A DNA stretch of 53,328 bases from an uncultured Prevotellaceae bacterium (GTDB lineage Bacteria > Bacteroidota > Bacteroidia > Bacteroidales > Bacteroidaceae). Under the pieces are notes generated by a model. That model had not been told where the DNA came from and ran no database searches. It saw nothing but the letters and a program-made list of their open reading frames with translations. Shown here one piece after another: positions 13,738 to 21,876 of the stretch. The stretch is from positions 1-53,328 of the forward strand of contig CAMKEM010000014.1 of assembly GCA_946411565.1 (NCBI GenBank). Direction: 5' to 3'. A program made the position numbers and the translations under genes. Positions within the stretch are counted from its first letter, which is position 1, and each line of letters starts with the position of its first letter.

Positions 13738-14751
13738 TTATCTACGACCACCGAATCCACCACCGTGTGAACCACCTCCACGTGAGCCTCCACTACTATG
13801 TGAACCACCATAAGAGCCGCTACTATGAGAGCTACCACCGCGAGAACCGCCACTATAGCTGCCTGTTGAGGTGCTACGGCTTGGGGTGAATGAACGTGTT
13901 GAAGACTCACTTCTTGAAGAAGAACGATCAGAAGAGCTATGGCCAAATGATCCACGATCAGAAGATCTGCGCTCTGGAGCTACACGCTCTGTAGAAGATG
14001 AGGATGAAGAGCTGAAGCCTTGACGACCTACGGTTGTACGTGTGCTGCTCTCACGACTTGAACCAAAGCGAGAATTGCCTGGTTGGCCCTCTCTGCGAGG
14101 CTCTGTACTACTACGACGATGCTCGATACTACCACCACGCTGAGGCTCTACACTACTACGACGAGGAGCACCTACTCCGTGAGAACTACGAGTGCCACGC
14201 TCTATGCGTCCACCACGATAATCTCCGCGATTCCAACCATCACGCATACCTGTGAAGTGTGCACGATGTGTTCCGCGATGAGCGTGAACAAAGTTTGTGT
14301 GATACCAAGAACGACCACCATTATGATGCCATCCATGTCCGCCTCTATAGGTTACATAGAAATGTGGACGACCGAAATAGAAGTAGTCACGATGTGGATA
14401 GCGCGCGTAGATGCCGAAGTGCCAGTAACCAGCCTCCCACCACAAAGGGCGATAGAAATAGCTTGCTGCACAGAAAGCCTCATACTGCCAGTCGAGAAGT
14501 ATATATCTCAGATCCTCATTACGATGAATCCAGTAGTCAGCAAACACATCATCGTATGTATTAACGCTCAACAGATAGTCGAGGTTCACTTCGTATGCAG
14601 CCTCATACTGCTCCTCGTCGAGGTTAAGCTCATATGCCATCTTATCTGTAAGGAACAAAGCCTGCTCGCGGGCCTGTTCGTAACTCATCGCGTTAGCCGT
14701 TGTGATGAATGAACTCAAAAGAGCTACCATCGCTATTATCATCTTTTTCAT
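13738..14751 (-). CDS. Exported protein with Tyr/His/Trp-rich middle and Gly/Ser/Arg-rich tail
   Basis: 337 residues with a signal peptide (MKKMIIAMVALLSSFITTANA). Residues about 22-95 are acidic and helical (EQAREQALFLTDKMAYELNLDEEQ). The next block is rich in Tyr, Trp, His and Phe (YWHFGIYARYPHRDYFYFGRPHFYV). The last 170 residues are low-complexity Arg/Ser/Gly with SSSSSSS, SGGSRGGSSHSSGSYGG and GGGSHGGGFGGRR. I know of no defined function. The tail suggests a flexible envelope or matrix-binding protein. Single gene with its own promoter. Confidence 0.75.
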   Translation of the reverse strand: MKKMIIAMVALLSSFITTANAMSYEQAREQALFLTDKMAYELNLDEEQYEAAYEVNLDYLLSVNTYDDVFADYWIHRNEDLRYILLDWQYEAFCAASYFYRPLWWEAGYWHFGIYARYPHRDYFYFGRPHFYVTYRGGHGWHHNGGRSWYHTNFVHAHRGTHRAHFTGMRDGWNRGDYRGGRIERGTRSSHGVGAPRRSSVEPQRGGSIEHRRSSTEPRREGQPGNSRFGSSRESSTRTTVGRQGFSSSSSSSTERVAPERRSSDRGSFGHSSSDRSSSRSESSTRSFTPSRSTSTGSYSGGSRGGSSHSSGSYGGSHSSGGSRGGGSHGGGFGGRR

Positions 14752-14832
14752 AGTCGTATATTTTAAAGTAAATACTCCTTATTATATATAGATAGAAATA
14801 ACAAAGTACATAGTACCTTTTAGTTTCTGTTG

Positions 14833-14864
14833 CAAAAATACAAACAATTCCTTGCCTACCCAAA
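14833..14864 (-). promoter_or_regulatory. Promoter of the Gly/Ser-rich exported protein
   Basis: The complement of 14833-14840 is TATTTTTG followed by CAAC. The complement of 14861-14864 (CAAA) gives TTTG at 20-bp spacing. Confidence 0.6.
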
Positions 14865-14867
14865 GGT

Positions 14868-14995
14868 TTTTCCCTAATAGGGTAAGGGAATTCCCTAAAA
14901 GCCCCTCACCCGTCCTACGGACACCCTCTGACACATACTCCGATGTTATCAACATCGGACTTCCCCAAGTGGCGAGGGAAATATCACCTTTTCTC
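14868..14995. repeat. Dispersed palindrome-rich repeat in a 450-bp spacer
   Basis: Holds CCCTAATAGGG-like and GGGAATTCCC palindromes, then CCTCACCCGTCCTACGGACA, then an ATGTTATCAACAT palindrome within CCGATGTTATCAACATCGG. No ORF of interest. This style of GC-rich hairpin repeat also appears at 18273, 20382, 21824 and inside the gene at 23014. Confidence 0.55.
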
Positions 14996-15096
14996 GCAAT
15001 TAAACTAAAAACAGGTCTTAACACCCCAATTTTGCAAAGTAAGCATTGCAAAATACAGAAATTTTCATCTTTTTCTTATTTTTTTTCGCAAAACTC

Positions 15097-15127
15097 TTGC
15101 AGGAATCACAAAAACTATATACTTTTG
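15097..15127 (+). promoter_or_regulatory. Promoter of the ABC/GntR operon
   Basis: TACTTTTG at 15120-15127 followed by CAG, with TTG at 15097-15099 about 20 bp upstream. The only gap long enough for another promoter before the GntR gene shows none, so the four genes probably share this one. Confidence 0.65.
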
Positions 15128-15129
15128 CA

Positions 15130-15151
15130 GTGTACTACTACAATAGTACAC
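15130..15151 (+). promoter_or_regulatory. 22-bp palindromic operator, probable YtrA-type GntR site
   Basis: GTGTACTA (15130-15137), six bases CTACAA, then the exact complement TAGTACAC (15144-15151). It covers the expected transcription start, three bases past the -7 element. YtrA-subfamily GntR regulators bind long palindromes near their own operon promoter, and such a regulator is the fourth gene here, so autorepression is likely. Confidence 0.65.
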
Positions 15152-15203
15152 CACCACAATAATAAAAGCAACGATTAATAACAACTTAAAAATATAAGCT
15201 ATT

Positions 15204-16055
15204 ATGATTAAAATAGATAATGTAACATTCGCCTATCCAAAGGGACGTGCAAACATTCATACGAACCTTTCGTTGAATATTGAGCAGAACAAGATCTACG
15301 GTCTTCTTGGAAAAAACGGTACTGGTAAGTCAACCCTACTCTACCTCATCTCAGGACTTCTCCGACCATCGGAAGGTACGATAACAATGGAGGCAACCAA
15401 CGAGGAGACAGGCGAAACAACAGCATACTCAACTTTGGAACGCCATCCAGAAATCCTAAGAGAGACATTCCTTGTAAATGAGGAATACACACTTCCACCT
15501 ATCAAGCTTAACGAATGGGCAAAGTCTCTCGGAGGTTTCTACCCAAGCTACAGCGAAGAGATGTTCCGCCAATGCCTTGCAGACTTCGACATCAAGGGAA
15601 ATCCGAAGCTCACCACCCTATCAATGGGACAGCAGAAGAAAGTGATCATCTCTTTCGCACTTGCATCAGGCGTAAAATACCTCTTCATGGATGAGCCAAC
15701 CAACGGACTTGACATTCCAAGCAAGTCACAATTCAGAAAGGTGGTTTCAAGTTGCATGAGCGAGGAAAGAACAATCATCATCTCAACCCATCAGGTTCAC
15801 GACATAGAGTTCCTTCTCGACCACATCATAATAATTGATAACGACCGACTTCTGCTCAACGCCTCAACAGGCGAGATAACAGACAAGTTCGTATTTGAGT
15901 ACCGAACACCAGGAAGCCCAACAGAAGGAGTTATCTATCAGGAGCCAACACTTCAAGGAAACGCCACAATGGCATATAGAAAGAGTACAGATCCTGAGAC
16001 GAACCTCAACCTCGAACTTCTCTTCAACGCAACAGTAAAAGGTCTCTTCCTATAA
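15204..16055 (+). CDS. ABC transporter ATP-binding protein (YtrB-like context)
   Basis: A 283-residue cytosolic ABC ATPase. Walker A GLLGKNGTGKST (near 33-44), signature LSMGQQKKV (about 140-148), Walker B KYLFMDEPTNGLD and switch His in IISTHQVHDIE are all intact. The region between Walker A and the signature is longer than usual and rich in acidic residues. It is the first gene of an operon with a DUF2807 lipoprotein, a multi-pass membrane protein and a YtrA-type GntR regulator. That arrangement matches ytr-like operons that respond to cell-wall-active compounds. The membrane protein at 17074 is the natural partner. Confidence 0.9.
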   Translation: MIKIDNVTFAYPKGRANIHTNLSLNIEQNKIYGLLGKNGTGKSTLLYLISGLLRPSEGTITMEATNEETGETTAYSTLERHPEILRETFLVNEEYTLPPIKLNEWAKSLGGFYPSYSEEMFRQCLADFDIKGNPKLTTLSMGQQKKVIISFALASGVKYLFMDEPTNGLDIPSKSQFRKVVSSCMSEERTIIISTHQVHDIEFLLDHIIIIDNDRLLLNASTGEITDKFVFEYRTPGSPTEGVIYQEPTLQGNATMAYRKSTDPETNLNLELLFNATVKGLFL

Positions 16056-16061
16056 GTAACC

Positions 16062-16166
16062 AACTCCAATCCAGTTCCAATTCAGCTCCAATACAAGTCC
16101 AATTCCCGATAGGAGCACAATGGGAGTCACAACGGACTTACAACGGACCTACAACGGACTTACAAC
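16062..16166. repeat. 11-bp-period repeat arrays in opposite orientation
   Basis: First four 11-mers from 16062 (AACTCCAATCC, AGTTCCAATTC, AGCTCCAATAC, AAGTCCAATTC), then five from 16112 to 16166 (GGAGCACAATG, GGAGTCACAAC, GGACTTACAAC, GGACCTACAAC, GGACTTACAAC). The second set is roughly the reverse complement of the first, so the RNA could fold back on itself between two genes of one operon. Confidence 0.75.
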
Positions 16167-16200
16167 AAACATATAAATCAATCTTAAAAAAACAATCATT

Positions 16201-17040
16201 ATGAAACAATATATTTTTCTTCCAATAGCACTCGTTGCAACTTTAGCAGCTTTACTTTTCTCTTCATGCACAGTTTCAATCAACACCCCTACCGAGGCAA
16301 TTGAACCAGGAGAGATGACAAAAGAAACAAGAAAGCTGGAGGAACCATTCAACATACTTACCGCAAGTGGTGCAATAGATGTAGAATTCATTACTTCTGA
16401 TTCTTCATACGTCGAGATAGAAGCAGGCGAGAATGTACTTCCACACATTAAGACCGAGGTAAATAACATGAAACTGAGCATACAGCTCGATAATGCAGGA
16501 GGTCGCCCATTCTACTCTTCTGATAGCCGAACATTCCACTTCCAGCTAAACGATGGTACGATAGGAGGAACTGATATCAAGGTAAAGGTATTTGCACCAA
16601 GCTTAGAAGAGGTTCGTACAGCAGGATCCGTTGATTTCATAGCTGATAGCCTCAGAACTACAGAAATGTTCAAGGTAAACACCGCAGGTAATTCTGATAT
16701 TACAATTCAACACGTAAACTGCGACAACGCAGAGATAAAGATGGCAGGTCAGAGTGATGTAAAGATTGGTAATATAACTTGCAAGAACATCAAGATTGGT
16801 TCTGCTGGCAACAGCGACCTGAACCTCAAGATTAATGGTGCAAACAATACAGAAGTTAGTATTGCCGGACATAGCGATGCAGATATCACATTCAATAAAT
16901 GTAACAGAGCAGGCATCAATATTGCAGGAGCATCAGATCTCACTCTCAAGGGAACTCTCAACATCCTCGATAAACATGTTGCTGGAGTTTGTTCTATAAA
17001 CACAGACGGACTCAAGCTCACAAACAAAAGCGAAGAATAA
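16201..17040 (+). CDS. DUF2807 (putative auto-transporter adhesin head GIN) lipoprotein
   Basis: 279 residues with lipoprotein signal MKQYIFLPIALVATLAALLF and lipobox FSSC. The rest is a right-handed repeat-type beta structure of the DUF2807 family: a conserved FNILTASGAIDVEF opening and then repeated (A)G-(N/H/Q/A)-SD turns (AGNSDITI, AGQSDVKI, AGNSDLNL, AGHSDADI, AGASDLTL), one per coil. Such proteins occur widely in Bacteroidetes, often next to stress-responsive regulators. Its place inside the ABC/GntR operon suggests an envelope-stress role, which is inference. Confidence 0.88.
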   Translation: MKQYIFLPIALVATLAALLFSSCTVSINTPTEAIEPGEMTKETRKLEEPFNILTASGAIDVEFITSDSSYVEIEAGENVLPHIKTEVNNMKLSIQLDNAGGRPFYSSDSRTFHFQLNDGTIGGTDIKVKVFAPSLEEVRTAGSVDFIADSLRTTEMFKVNTAGNSDITIQHVNCDNAEIKMAGQSDVKIGNITCKNIKIGSAGNSDLNLKINGANNTEVSIAGHSDADITFNKCNRAGINIAGASDLTLKGTLNILDKHVAGVCSINTDGLKLTNKSEE

Positions 17041-17073
17041 GCATAAGGTAAAACCACTAAACAACATACGATT

Positions 17074-17850
17074 ATGATTAAGCAACTCATTCTCCATAAC
17101 CTCCTTCTTGAAAAGAAGAACGCGATTGCCTGCACAAGCATTATGGCTGGCGTGATACTATTCTTCGCAACAATAGCTACACACACATATATTGATGATA
17201 GCAACACATCTCGCGTTTACTACAATTATGCTGTAGGTGCTGCCAACGGTTCTCTCTGGTTCTGCCTTGTATATATGGCAAGCCGTATGTTCCGCTACCT
17301 CAACACTCGCAAGACAGCCATCCCATTCCTCATGCTCCCTGCATCCAACAAGGATAAGTTCCTTGCTAACTGCATTCTGAGCCTCGGTGGTACATTCGCT
17401 ATGTTCTTCGTTGCACTTCTTGGTGCAGACTTGGTACAGGTTCTTTTCAATCTCGCTGTAAGATACACAACTGGCAGTATAACAGTAAATTTCTTTGAAC
17501 ATCTCTGCGAAGATACAAATCTCTTCGGCATACAAATGCTTAACAGTTTCTTCTGTGGAACAATGACAATTCTCTGGATCCACTCAGTTTTCACATTAGG
17601 TTCTACGATGTTCCGCAAGCATAGTTTGATTAAGACAATTCTCTCGCTCATCGGCGCATCCTTGATACTTTCTATGATTTTCGGAGGTCTGGCTGCTTCT
17701 GCTGCACACTCAAACAGAGACATCACAATCCACTTCCTTGTTGATCCAGAGACAATGTTCAGCATCACATACTATCTGATTGTCCTCGGCACAACAATAG
17801 GAGCTTACTACTGGGCATATCGTCGATTCTGCAAGAAAACCATCCTGTAA
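17074..17850 (+). CDS. Multi-pass membrane protein, probable permease partner of the ABC ATPase
   Basis: 258 residues with about six hydrophobic helices (ACTSIMAGVILFFATIA, GSLWFCLVYMAS, GGTFAMFFVALLGADLV, MLNSFFCGTMTILWIHSVFTLGS, ILSLIGASLILSMIFGGLAAS, MFSITYYLIVLGTTIGAYYWAY) and a short basic C terminus. The conserved FLMLPASNKDKFLANCILS segment (near 90-107) is typical of Bacteroidetes ABC-2-like permease subunits encoded next to a single ATPase. It starts 33 bp after the DUF2807 gene and precedes the GntR regulator, so it most likely forms the membrane part of this exporter. Substrate unknown. Confidence 0.75.
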   Translation: MIKQLILHNLLLEKKNAIACTSIMAGVILFFATIATHTYIDDSNTSRVYYNYAVGAANGSLWFCLVYMASRMFRYLNTRKTAIPFLMLPASNKDKFLANCILSLGGTFAMFFVALLGADLVQVLFNLAVRYTTGSITVNFFEHLCEDTNLFGIQMLNSFFCGTMTILWIHSVFTLGSTMFRKHSLIKTILSLIGASLILSMIFGGLAASAAHSNRDITIHFLVDPETMFSITYYLIVLGTTIGAYYWAYRRFCKKTIL

Positions 17851-17922
17851 AAAATAGGAAATGCTACCAGAAAACACCTGATTAACATATCATTATTAAC
17901 AATCCATATAAGCAACTATACT

Positions 17923-18267
17923 ATGTTCACATCAGATAAACCGATATACCTACAGATGGCCGACAGAATGAAGGAAGAGATACTATCAGGAACATACTCC
18001 GACGATATGCGAATACCTTCCGTCAGGGAATATGGCATTCTGCTTCAGGTAAATACAAATACGGCAGTAAAATGCTATGAACAACTTTCGCGTGATGGAA
18101 TCATCTACCAAAGACGCGGAATGGGCTACTTCGTAACTGCCGGGGCACGCGACCGCATTATGCAACAGCGTAAGGAAGAGTTCTTCCAGACAACTTGCCC
18201 ACAACTAAAGAAAGACCTCGAACTCCTCGGCATTACGATTGAGGAATTTATAGAAAAGATTAAGTAA
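17923..18267 (+). CDS. GntR-family transcriptional regulator, YtrA subfamily
   Basis: 114 residues: an N-terminal winged helix-turn-helix (KPIYLQMADRMKEEILSGTYSDDMRIPSVREYGILLQVNTNTAVKCYEQLSRDGIIYQRRGMGYFV) followed by only about 40 helical residues. That lack of a large ligand-binding domain defines the YtrA subfamily. It is the last gene of the 15204-18267 operon, and the palindrome at 15130-15151 is a likely target. The neighbouring efflux operon begins about 110 bp later, beyond a GC-rich hairpin element, so control of that pump is also possible. Confidence 0.9.
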   Translation: MFTSDKPIYLQMADRMKEEILSGTYSDDMRIPSVREYGILLQVNTNTAVKCYEQLSRDGIIYQRRGMGYFVTAGARDRIMQQRKEEFFQTTCPQLKKDLELLGITIEEFIEKIK

Positions 18268-18272
18268 AAGAA

Positions 18273-18362
18273 AAGCCCCCAGCCCCAAGGGGGAGCTTTT
18301 TGACAGTAAATATCAACGATAAAAGGTGTATAAAAACTCCCCCTTGGGGGGCTGGGGGGCTT
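18273..18362. repeat. 90-bp element with GC-rich inverted arms
   Basis: Left arm 18273-18295 (AAGCCCCCAGCCCC then AAGGGGGAG), right arm 18337-18362 (its near-exact inverse), with 41 bp of AT-rich sequence between. It occupies the space between the GntR gene and the efflux operon; it could terminate transcription or be a small non-autonomous mobile repeat. Confidence 0.7.
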
Positions 18363-18376
18363 AATTATTTTCAAAG

Positions 18377-19087
18377 ATGATCAAACTCAAAAATATAAAT
18401 AAGACTTACAAGGGTGCCCAACCGCTTCACGTTCTCAAAGGCATAGACCTTCACATCAAGAAAGGCGAGTTCGTAAGCATCATGGGAGCCTCAGGTTCAG
18501 GAAAATCAACCCTTCTGAACATACTCGGAATCCTCGACAACTACGACACAGGCGAGTATCTTCTCAACGATGTGCCAATCTGGGGACTTAGCGAGACAAA
18601 GGCTGCCGAATACCGAAACAAGATGATCGGTTTCATCTTCCAGTCGTTCAACCTCATCTCATTCAAGACTGCCGTTGAAAACGTGGAACTTCCACTCTTC
18701 TATCAGGGAGTTAGTCGAAAGAAACGTCACAAACTCGCACTTGAGTATCTCGACAAGCTCGGCCTCCTACCCTGGGCAGACCACTACCCTAACGAGATGT
18801 CGGGAGGTCAGAAACAGAGAGTGGCAATAGCAAGAGCACTCATCACACATCCGCAGATTATCCTTGCAGATGAACCTACTGGAGCTCTTGATTCAAAGAC
18901 GAGTGTTGAAGTAATGGATCTTCTGAAAGAACTCCACGAAAAAGAGCACATGACAATCGTTGTGGTAACTCACGAAAGTGGTGTGGCTAACGAAACTGAT
19001 AAAGTCATTCATATCAAAGACGGCCTTATCTACAAGGTAGAGGATAACTACGATCACCACTTGGTATCAAAGGATTACGTAAAATAA
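18377..19087 (+). CDS. MacB/LolD-type ABC transporter ATP-binding protein
   Basis: 236 residues, the standard length for a stand-alone MacB/FtsE/LolD-like ATPase. Walker A GASGSGKST (near 38-46), Q-loop FIFQSFNLI, signature MSGGQKQRVAIARALI, Walker B IILADEPTGALD and His switch VVVTHE are intact. It is the first gene of a run with two FtsX-like permeases, an HlyD-type adaptor and a TolC-type outer-membrane protein, so it should power a MacAB-TolC-like extrusion machine. Starts 14 bp after the GC-rich element. Confidence 0.93.
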   Translation: MIKLKNINKTYKGAQPLHVLKGIDLHIKKGEFVSIMGASGSGKSTLLNILGILDNYDTGEYLLNDVPIWGLSETKAAEYRNKMIGFIFQSFNLISFKTAVENVELPLFYQGVSRKKRHKLALEYLDKLGLLPWADHYPNEMSGGQKQRVAIARALITHPQIILADEPTGALDSKTSVEVMDLLKELHEKEHMTIVVVTHESGVANETDKVIHIKDGLIYKVEDNYDHHLVSKDYVK

Positions 19088-19122
19088 ATTGTACATTGTA
19101 AATATTAAAATTGTACATTTTT

Positions 19123-20379
19123 ATGGAATTACTAAAAGAAATATGGTCTTCAGCCAAACGCAACAAGCTCCGCACAACCCTTACAGGATTTGCAGTTGCA
19201 TGGGGAATCTTCATGATCATCTTCCTACTTGGAGCAGGCAACGGCCTCATAAACGCACAGGTAGAGCAGCAGAACAGTCATGTGAAGAACTCCATGAAGA
19301 TATATGGCGGACAGACATCCAAGCCTTACAACGGATTAAAGGAAGGACGATGGATAAGCCTGCAAGACAAGGATATCACCACAACCCAGAATTCCTTCAC
19401 AGATAATGTTGACCTCGTTGGCGGTGAGATTCGAGAATCATCCGGACATTCTATCTCCTATGGCGAGAACTACGTAGCGCCAACCATCACAGGCGTTGCA
19501 CCAGAATATATCAAGATTGAGAAATACGAACTCCTACACGGACGCTTCATTAACTATCTCGATATGCAAGAGCAGCGTAAGGTGATTATCATCAGCAAGC
19601 GCATAGCCAAGGAACTTGACAAATCATACGAGAGGATTCTTGGTAAATACGTAAAACTCGACAACATCGCTTTCAAGGTTGTAGGCATCTACAAGGAAGA
19701 CGAAAGCGAGCAGACTATGGAGGCTTTCTGTCCTTTCACCACTTTTAAGACTATGTTCGGCAAGGGTGACAAAGTTGGAAACATCATCTTCACATTCCAC
19801 GGAATCAACACTCAGGAAGAGAGTGATGCTTTTGAGAAGAAATACCGTCAGAAGATCAACCGCAACCACGATGCTGCACCTGATGATGAGAGCGCTCTAT
19901 GGATATGGAACCGCACAAGCGACAGCATACAGATGGAAATGGGTATCAGTATCATCCGAACAGCCCTCTGGATTATCGGCCTTCTGACGCTATTAAGCGG
20001 AATAGTTGGAATCAGCAACATCATGCTCATTACCGTAAAGGAACGCACGCATGAGTTCGGCATACGAAAGGCAATAGGCGCCAAGCCAATCTCCATCCTC
20101 AAGCTCATAATCACCGAGAGCATTATCATCACCTCTTTCTTCGGATATGTAGGTATGATGGCAGGAATCCTCGCTAACGAATGGATGGATGCAACAATCG
20201 GACATGAGACTATCGATACTGGAACATTCCAGGCAACGATGTTCCTCAACCCAACAGTAGGACTAGATGTCTGCATCGAGGCAACCGTGATAATGATCAT
20301 AGCAGGAACCATAGCAGGCATTATACCTGCATGGAAGGCTGCAAGGATACGTCCTATTAAAGCTCTGATGGCAAATTAA
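19123..20379 (+). CDS. MacB-type FtsX-like ABC permease (first of two)
   Basis: About 418 residues. The start is the ATG at 19123 (MELLKEIWSSAKRNKLRT); the in-frame TTG 12 bp earlier is unlikely. One N-terminal membrane helix (LTGFAVAWGIFMIIFLLGAG) is followed by a periplasmic MacB-core domain (about 45-275) and three C-terminal helices of the FtsX domain (LWIIGLLTLLSGIVGISNIMLI, IITSFFGYVGMMAGIL, VIMIIAGTIAGIIPAWKAAR). VKERTHEFGIRKAIGAKP is the hallmark cytosolic loop. It is 35 bp after the ATPase and paralogous to the next gene; the two probably form a heterodimer. Confidence 0.9.
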   Translation: MELLKEIWSSAKRNKLRTTLTGFAVAWGIFMIIFLLGAGNGLINAQVEQQNSHVKNSMKIYGGQTSKPYNGLKEGRWISLQDKDITTTQNSFTDNVDLVGGEIRESSGHSISYGENYVAPTITGVAPEYIKIEKYELLHGRFINYLDMQEQRKVIIISKRIAKELDKSYERILGKYVKLDNIAFKVVGIYKEDESEQTMEAFCPFTTFKTMFGKGDKVGNIIFTFHGINTQEESDAFEKKYRQKINRNHDAAPDDESALWIWNRTSDSIQMEMGISIIRTALWIIGLLTLLSGIVGISNIMLITVKERTHEFGIRKAIGAKPISILKLIITESIIITSFFGYVGMMAGILANEWMDATIGHETIDTGTFQATMFLNPTVGLDVCIEATVIMIIAGTIAGIIPAWKAARIRPIKALMAN

Positions 20380-20381
20380 AC

Positions 20382-20421
20382 GGCCTCTCCCCCCCGCCCT
20401 CCCCCGTAGGGAGGGAGCCGG
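20382..20421. repeat. GC-rich hairpin repeat, left copy
   Basis: A 40-bp element starting GGCCTCTCCCCCCC and ending GTAGGGAGGGAGCCGG, with an internal CCCTCCC/GGGAGGG stem. An inverted copy stands at 21824-21862, on the other side of the second permease gene. Confidence 0.75.
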
Positions 20422-20499
20422 AATGCAATGGACATAAATAGTAAATTGTACAGATAGTACATAAATAGTAAATAGTACATAGCTAAATTGTAAATAGAA

Positions 20500-21768
20500 A
20501 TGGTTATCCACAAAATACGTCAGGCCCTTCCCGACATCGACACATACAGGGAGATTCTCGACACGCTGACGCGAAACAAGAGTCGCTCTTTCCTAACGGG
20601 ATTCGGAGTCTTCTGGGGCGTCTTCATGCTCATCATCCTTATTGGAGGCGGACAAGGACTCAAGGAACTTCTCGTCAAGAACTTTGAAGGATTTGCCTCA
20701 AATACGATGCTCGTTTTCTCCGACAAGACAACAAAGGCATACGACGGTTTCAGAAAAGGACGACAATGGGATCTCACAGATGTTGACATAGAGCGTATGA
20801 AGAGTCAAGTTCCTGAGCTCGATGTTGTTACGCCAATGGTCTTCGCCTACTCTACCCCTGTTGTCTATGGCGATAAGAAAAGTACGGGCAGCATCAAGGG
20901 CGTGAAACCCGACTACGAAAAGGTACAGGCTTCGAAGATATTCTACGGACGCACGCTCAACGATATGGATGAGCAGAAAGAACGAAAGGTCTGCATCATA
21001 GGTAAGAAAATATATCAGGATCTATTCTCACCAGGGGTAAATCCCTGCGGAGAACGAATAAAGGTTGATAACGTTTACTACCAAATCGTTGGTGTTGACT
21101 ATAACAGTTCAGCAATCAATATCGGTGGTGAGGCAACCCAAACGGTCACAATTCCGTTCTCTGTCTGCCGAAAGAGATATAACTACGGCAATCAGATTCA
21201 CGTCATAGCAATGACTGGCAAGACGGGTGTCGTAATGAGTAGGCTTACAAACAAAATCAGAGGCATAGTAGCAAGAGCACATCGAATTGATCCTACTGAC
21301 GAACACGCAATATCAGTCTTCAACACAGAGGTGATGTTCGGAATCATCAATAGTCTATTTAATGGCGTGAACTTCCTTATCTGGCTCATCGGACTTGGCA
21401 CAATCCTCGCAGGAGCCATAGGTGTGAGCAACATCATGATGGTTACAGTAAAGGAAAGAACTACGGAGATAGGCATACGCAGAGCAATCGGAGCAACGCC
21501 AAAGATGATTCTCTCGCAGATACTATCTGAAAGTCTTTTGCTAACAGCAGTCGCAGGAATGAGCGGCATCCTATTCGGAGTAATCATACTCCAGATGCTT
21601 GAACTCGGCAACACCACCGACGGCATACTCGAAGCTCACTTCCAAGTCAACTTCTGGACAGCAATCTTCGCTACAGTCTTTCTTTCTATCCTCGGCACAA
21701 TAGCCGGTCTCGCTCCTGCATATCGAGCTATGGCAATCAAGCCTGTCGATGCTATGAGAGATGAATAG
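20500..21768 (+). CDS. MacB-type FtsX-like ABC permease (second of two)
   Basis: 422 residues with the same plan as the upstream permease: N-terminal helix (FLTGFGVFWGVFMLIILIGGG), periplasmic core, and three C-terminal helices (LIWLIGLGTILAGAIGVSNIMMV, LLTAVAGMSGILFGVIIL, AIFATVFLSILGTIAGLAPAYRA). The hallmark loop is VKERTTEIGIRRAIGATPKMI. It is bracketed by inverted GC-rich repeats at 20382 and 21824 and by AT-rich TAAATTGTA-type spacers, which suggests this gene arose by duplication or was moved as a unit. Likely partner of the first permease. Confidence 0.9.
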   Translation: MVIHKIRQALPDIDTYREILDTLTRNKSRSFLTGFGVFWGVFMLIILIGGGQGLKELLVKNFEGFASNTMLVFSDKTTKAYDGFRKGRQWDLTDVDIERMKSQVPELDVVTPMVFAYSTPVVYGDKKSTGSIKGVKPDYEKVQASKIFYGRTLNDMDEQKERKVCIIGKKIYQDLFSPGVNPCGERIKVDNVYYQIVGVDYNSSAINIGGEATQTVTIPFSVCRKRYNYGNQIHVIAMTGKTGVVMSRLTNKIRGIVARAHRIDPTDEHAISVFNTEVMFGIINSLFNGVNFLIWLIGLGTILAGAIGVSNIMMVTVKERTTEIGIRRAIGATPKMILSQILSESLLLTAVAGMSGILFGVIILQMLELGNTTDGILEAHFQVNFWTAIFATVFLSILGTIAGLAPAYRAMAIKPVDAMRDE

Positions 21769-21823
21769 TCAGCAAAACTGCAATTAACAATTAAAAATTA
21801 ACAATTAACATGCCCTTAGTACT

Positions 21824-21862
21824 CCGGCTCCCTCTCTACGGGAGAGGGCGGGGGGAGAGGCC
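21824..21862. repeat. GC-rich hairpin repeat, right (inverted) copy
   Basis: The reverse complement of this 39-bp element matches 20382-20421 with one indel and about two substitutions. Confidence 0.75.
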
Positions 21863-21876
21863 AATAATTTATAAAA

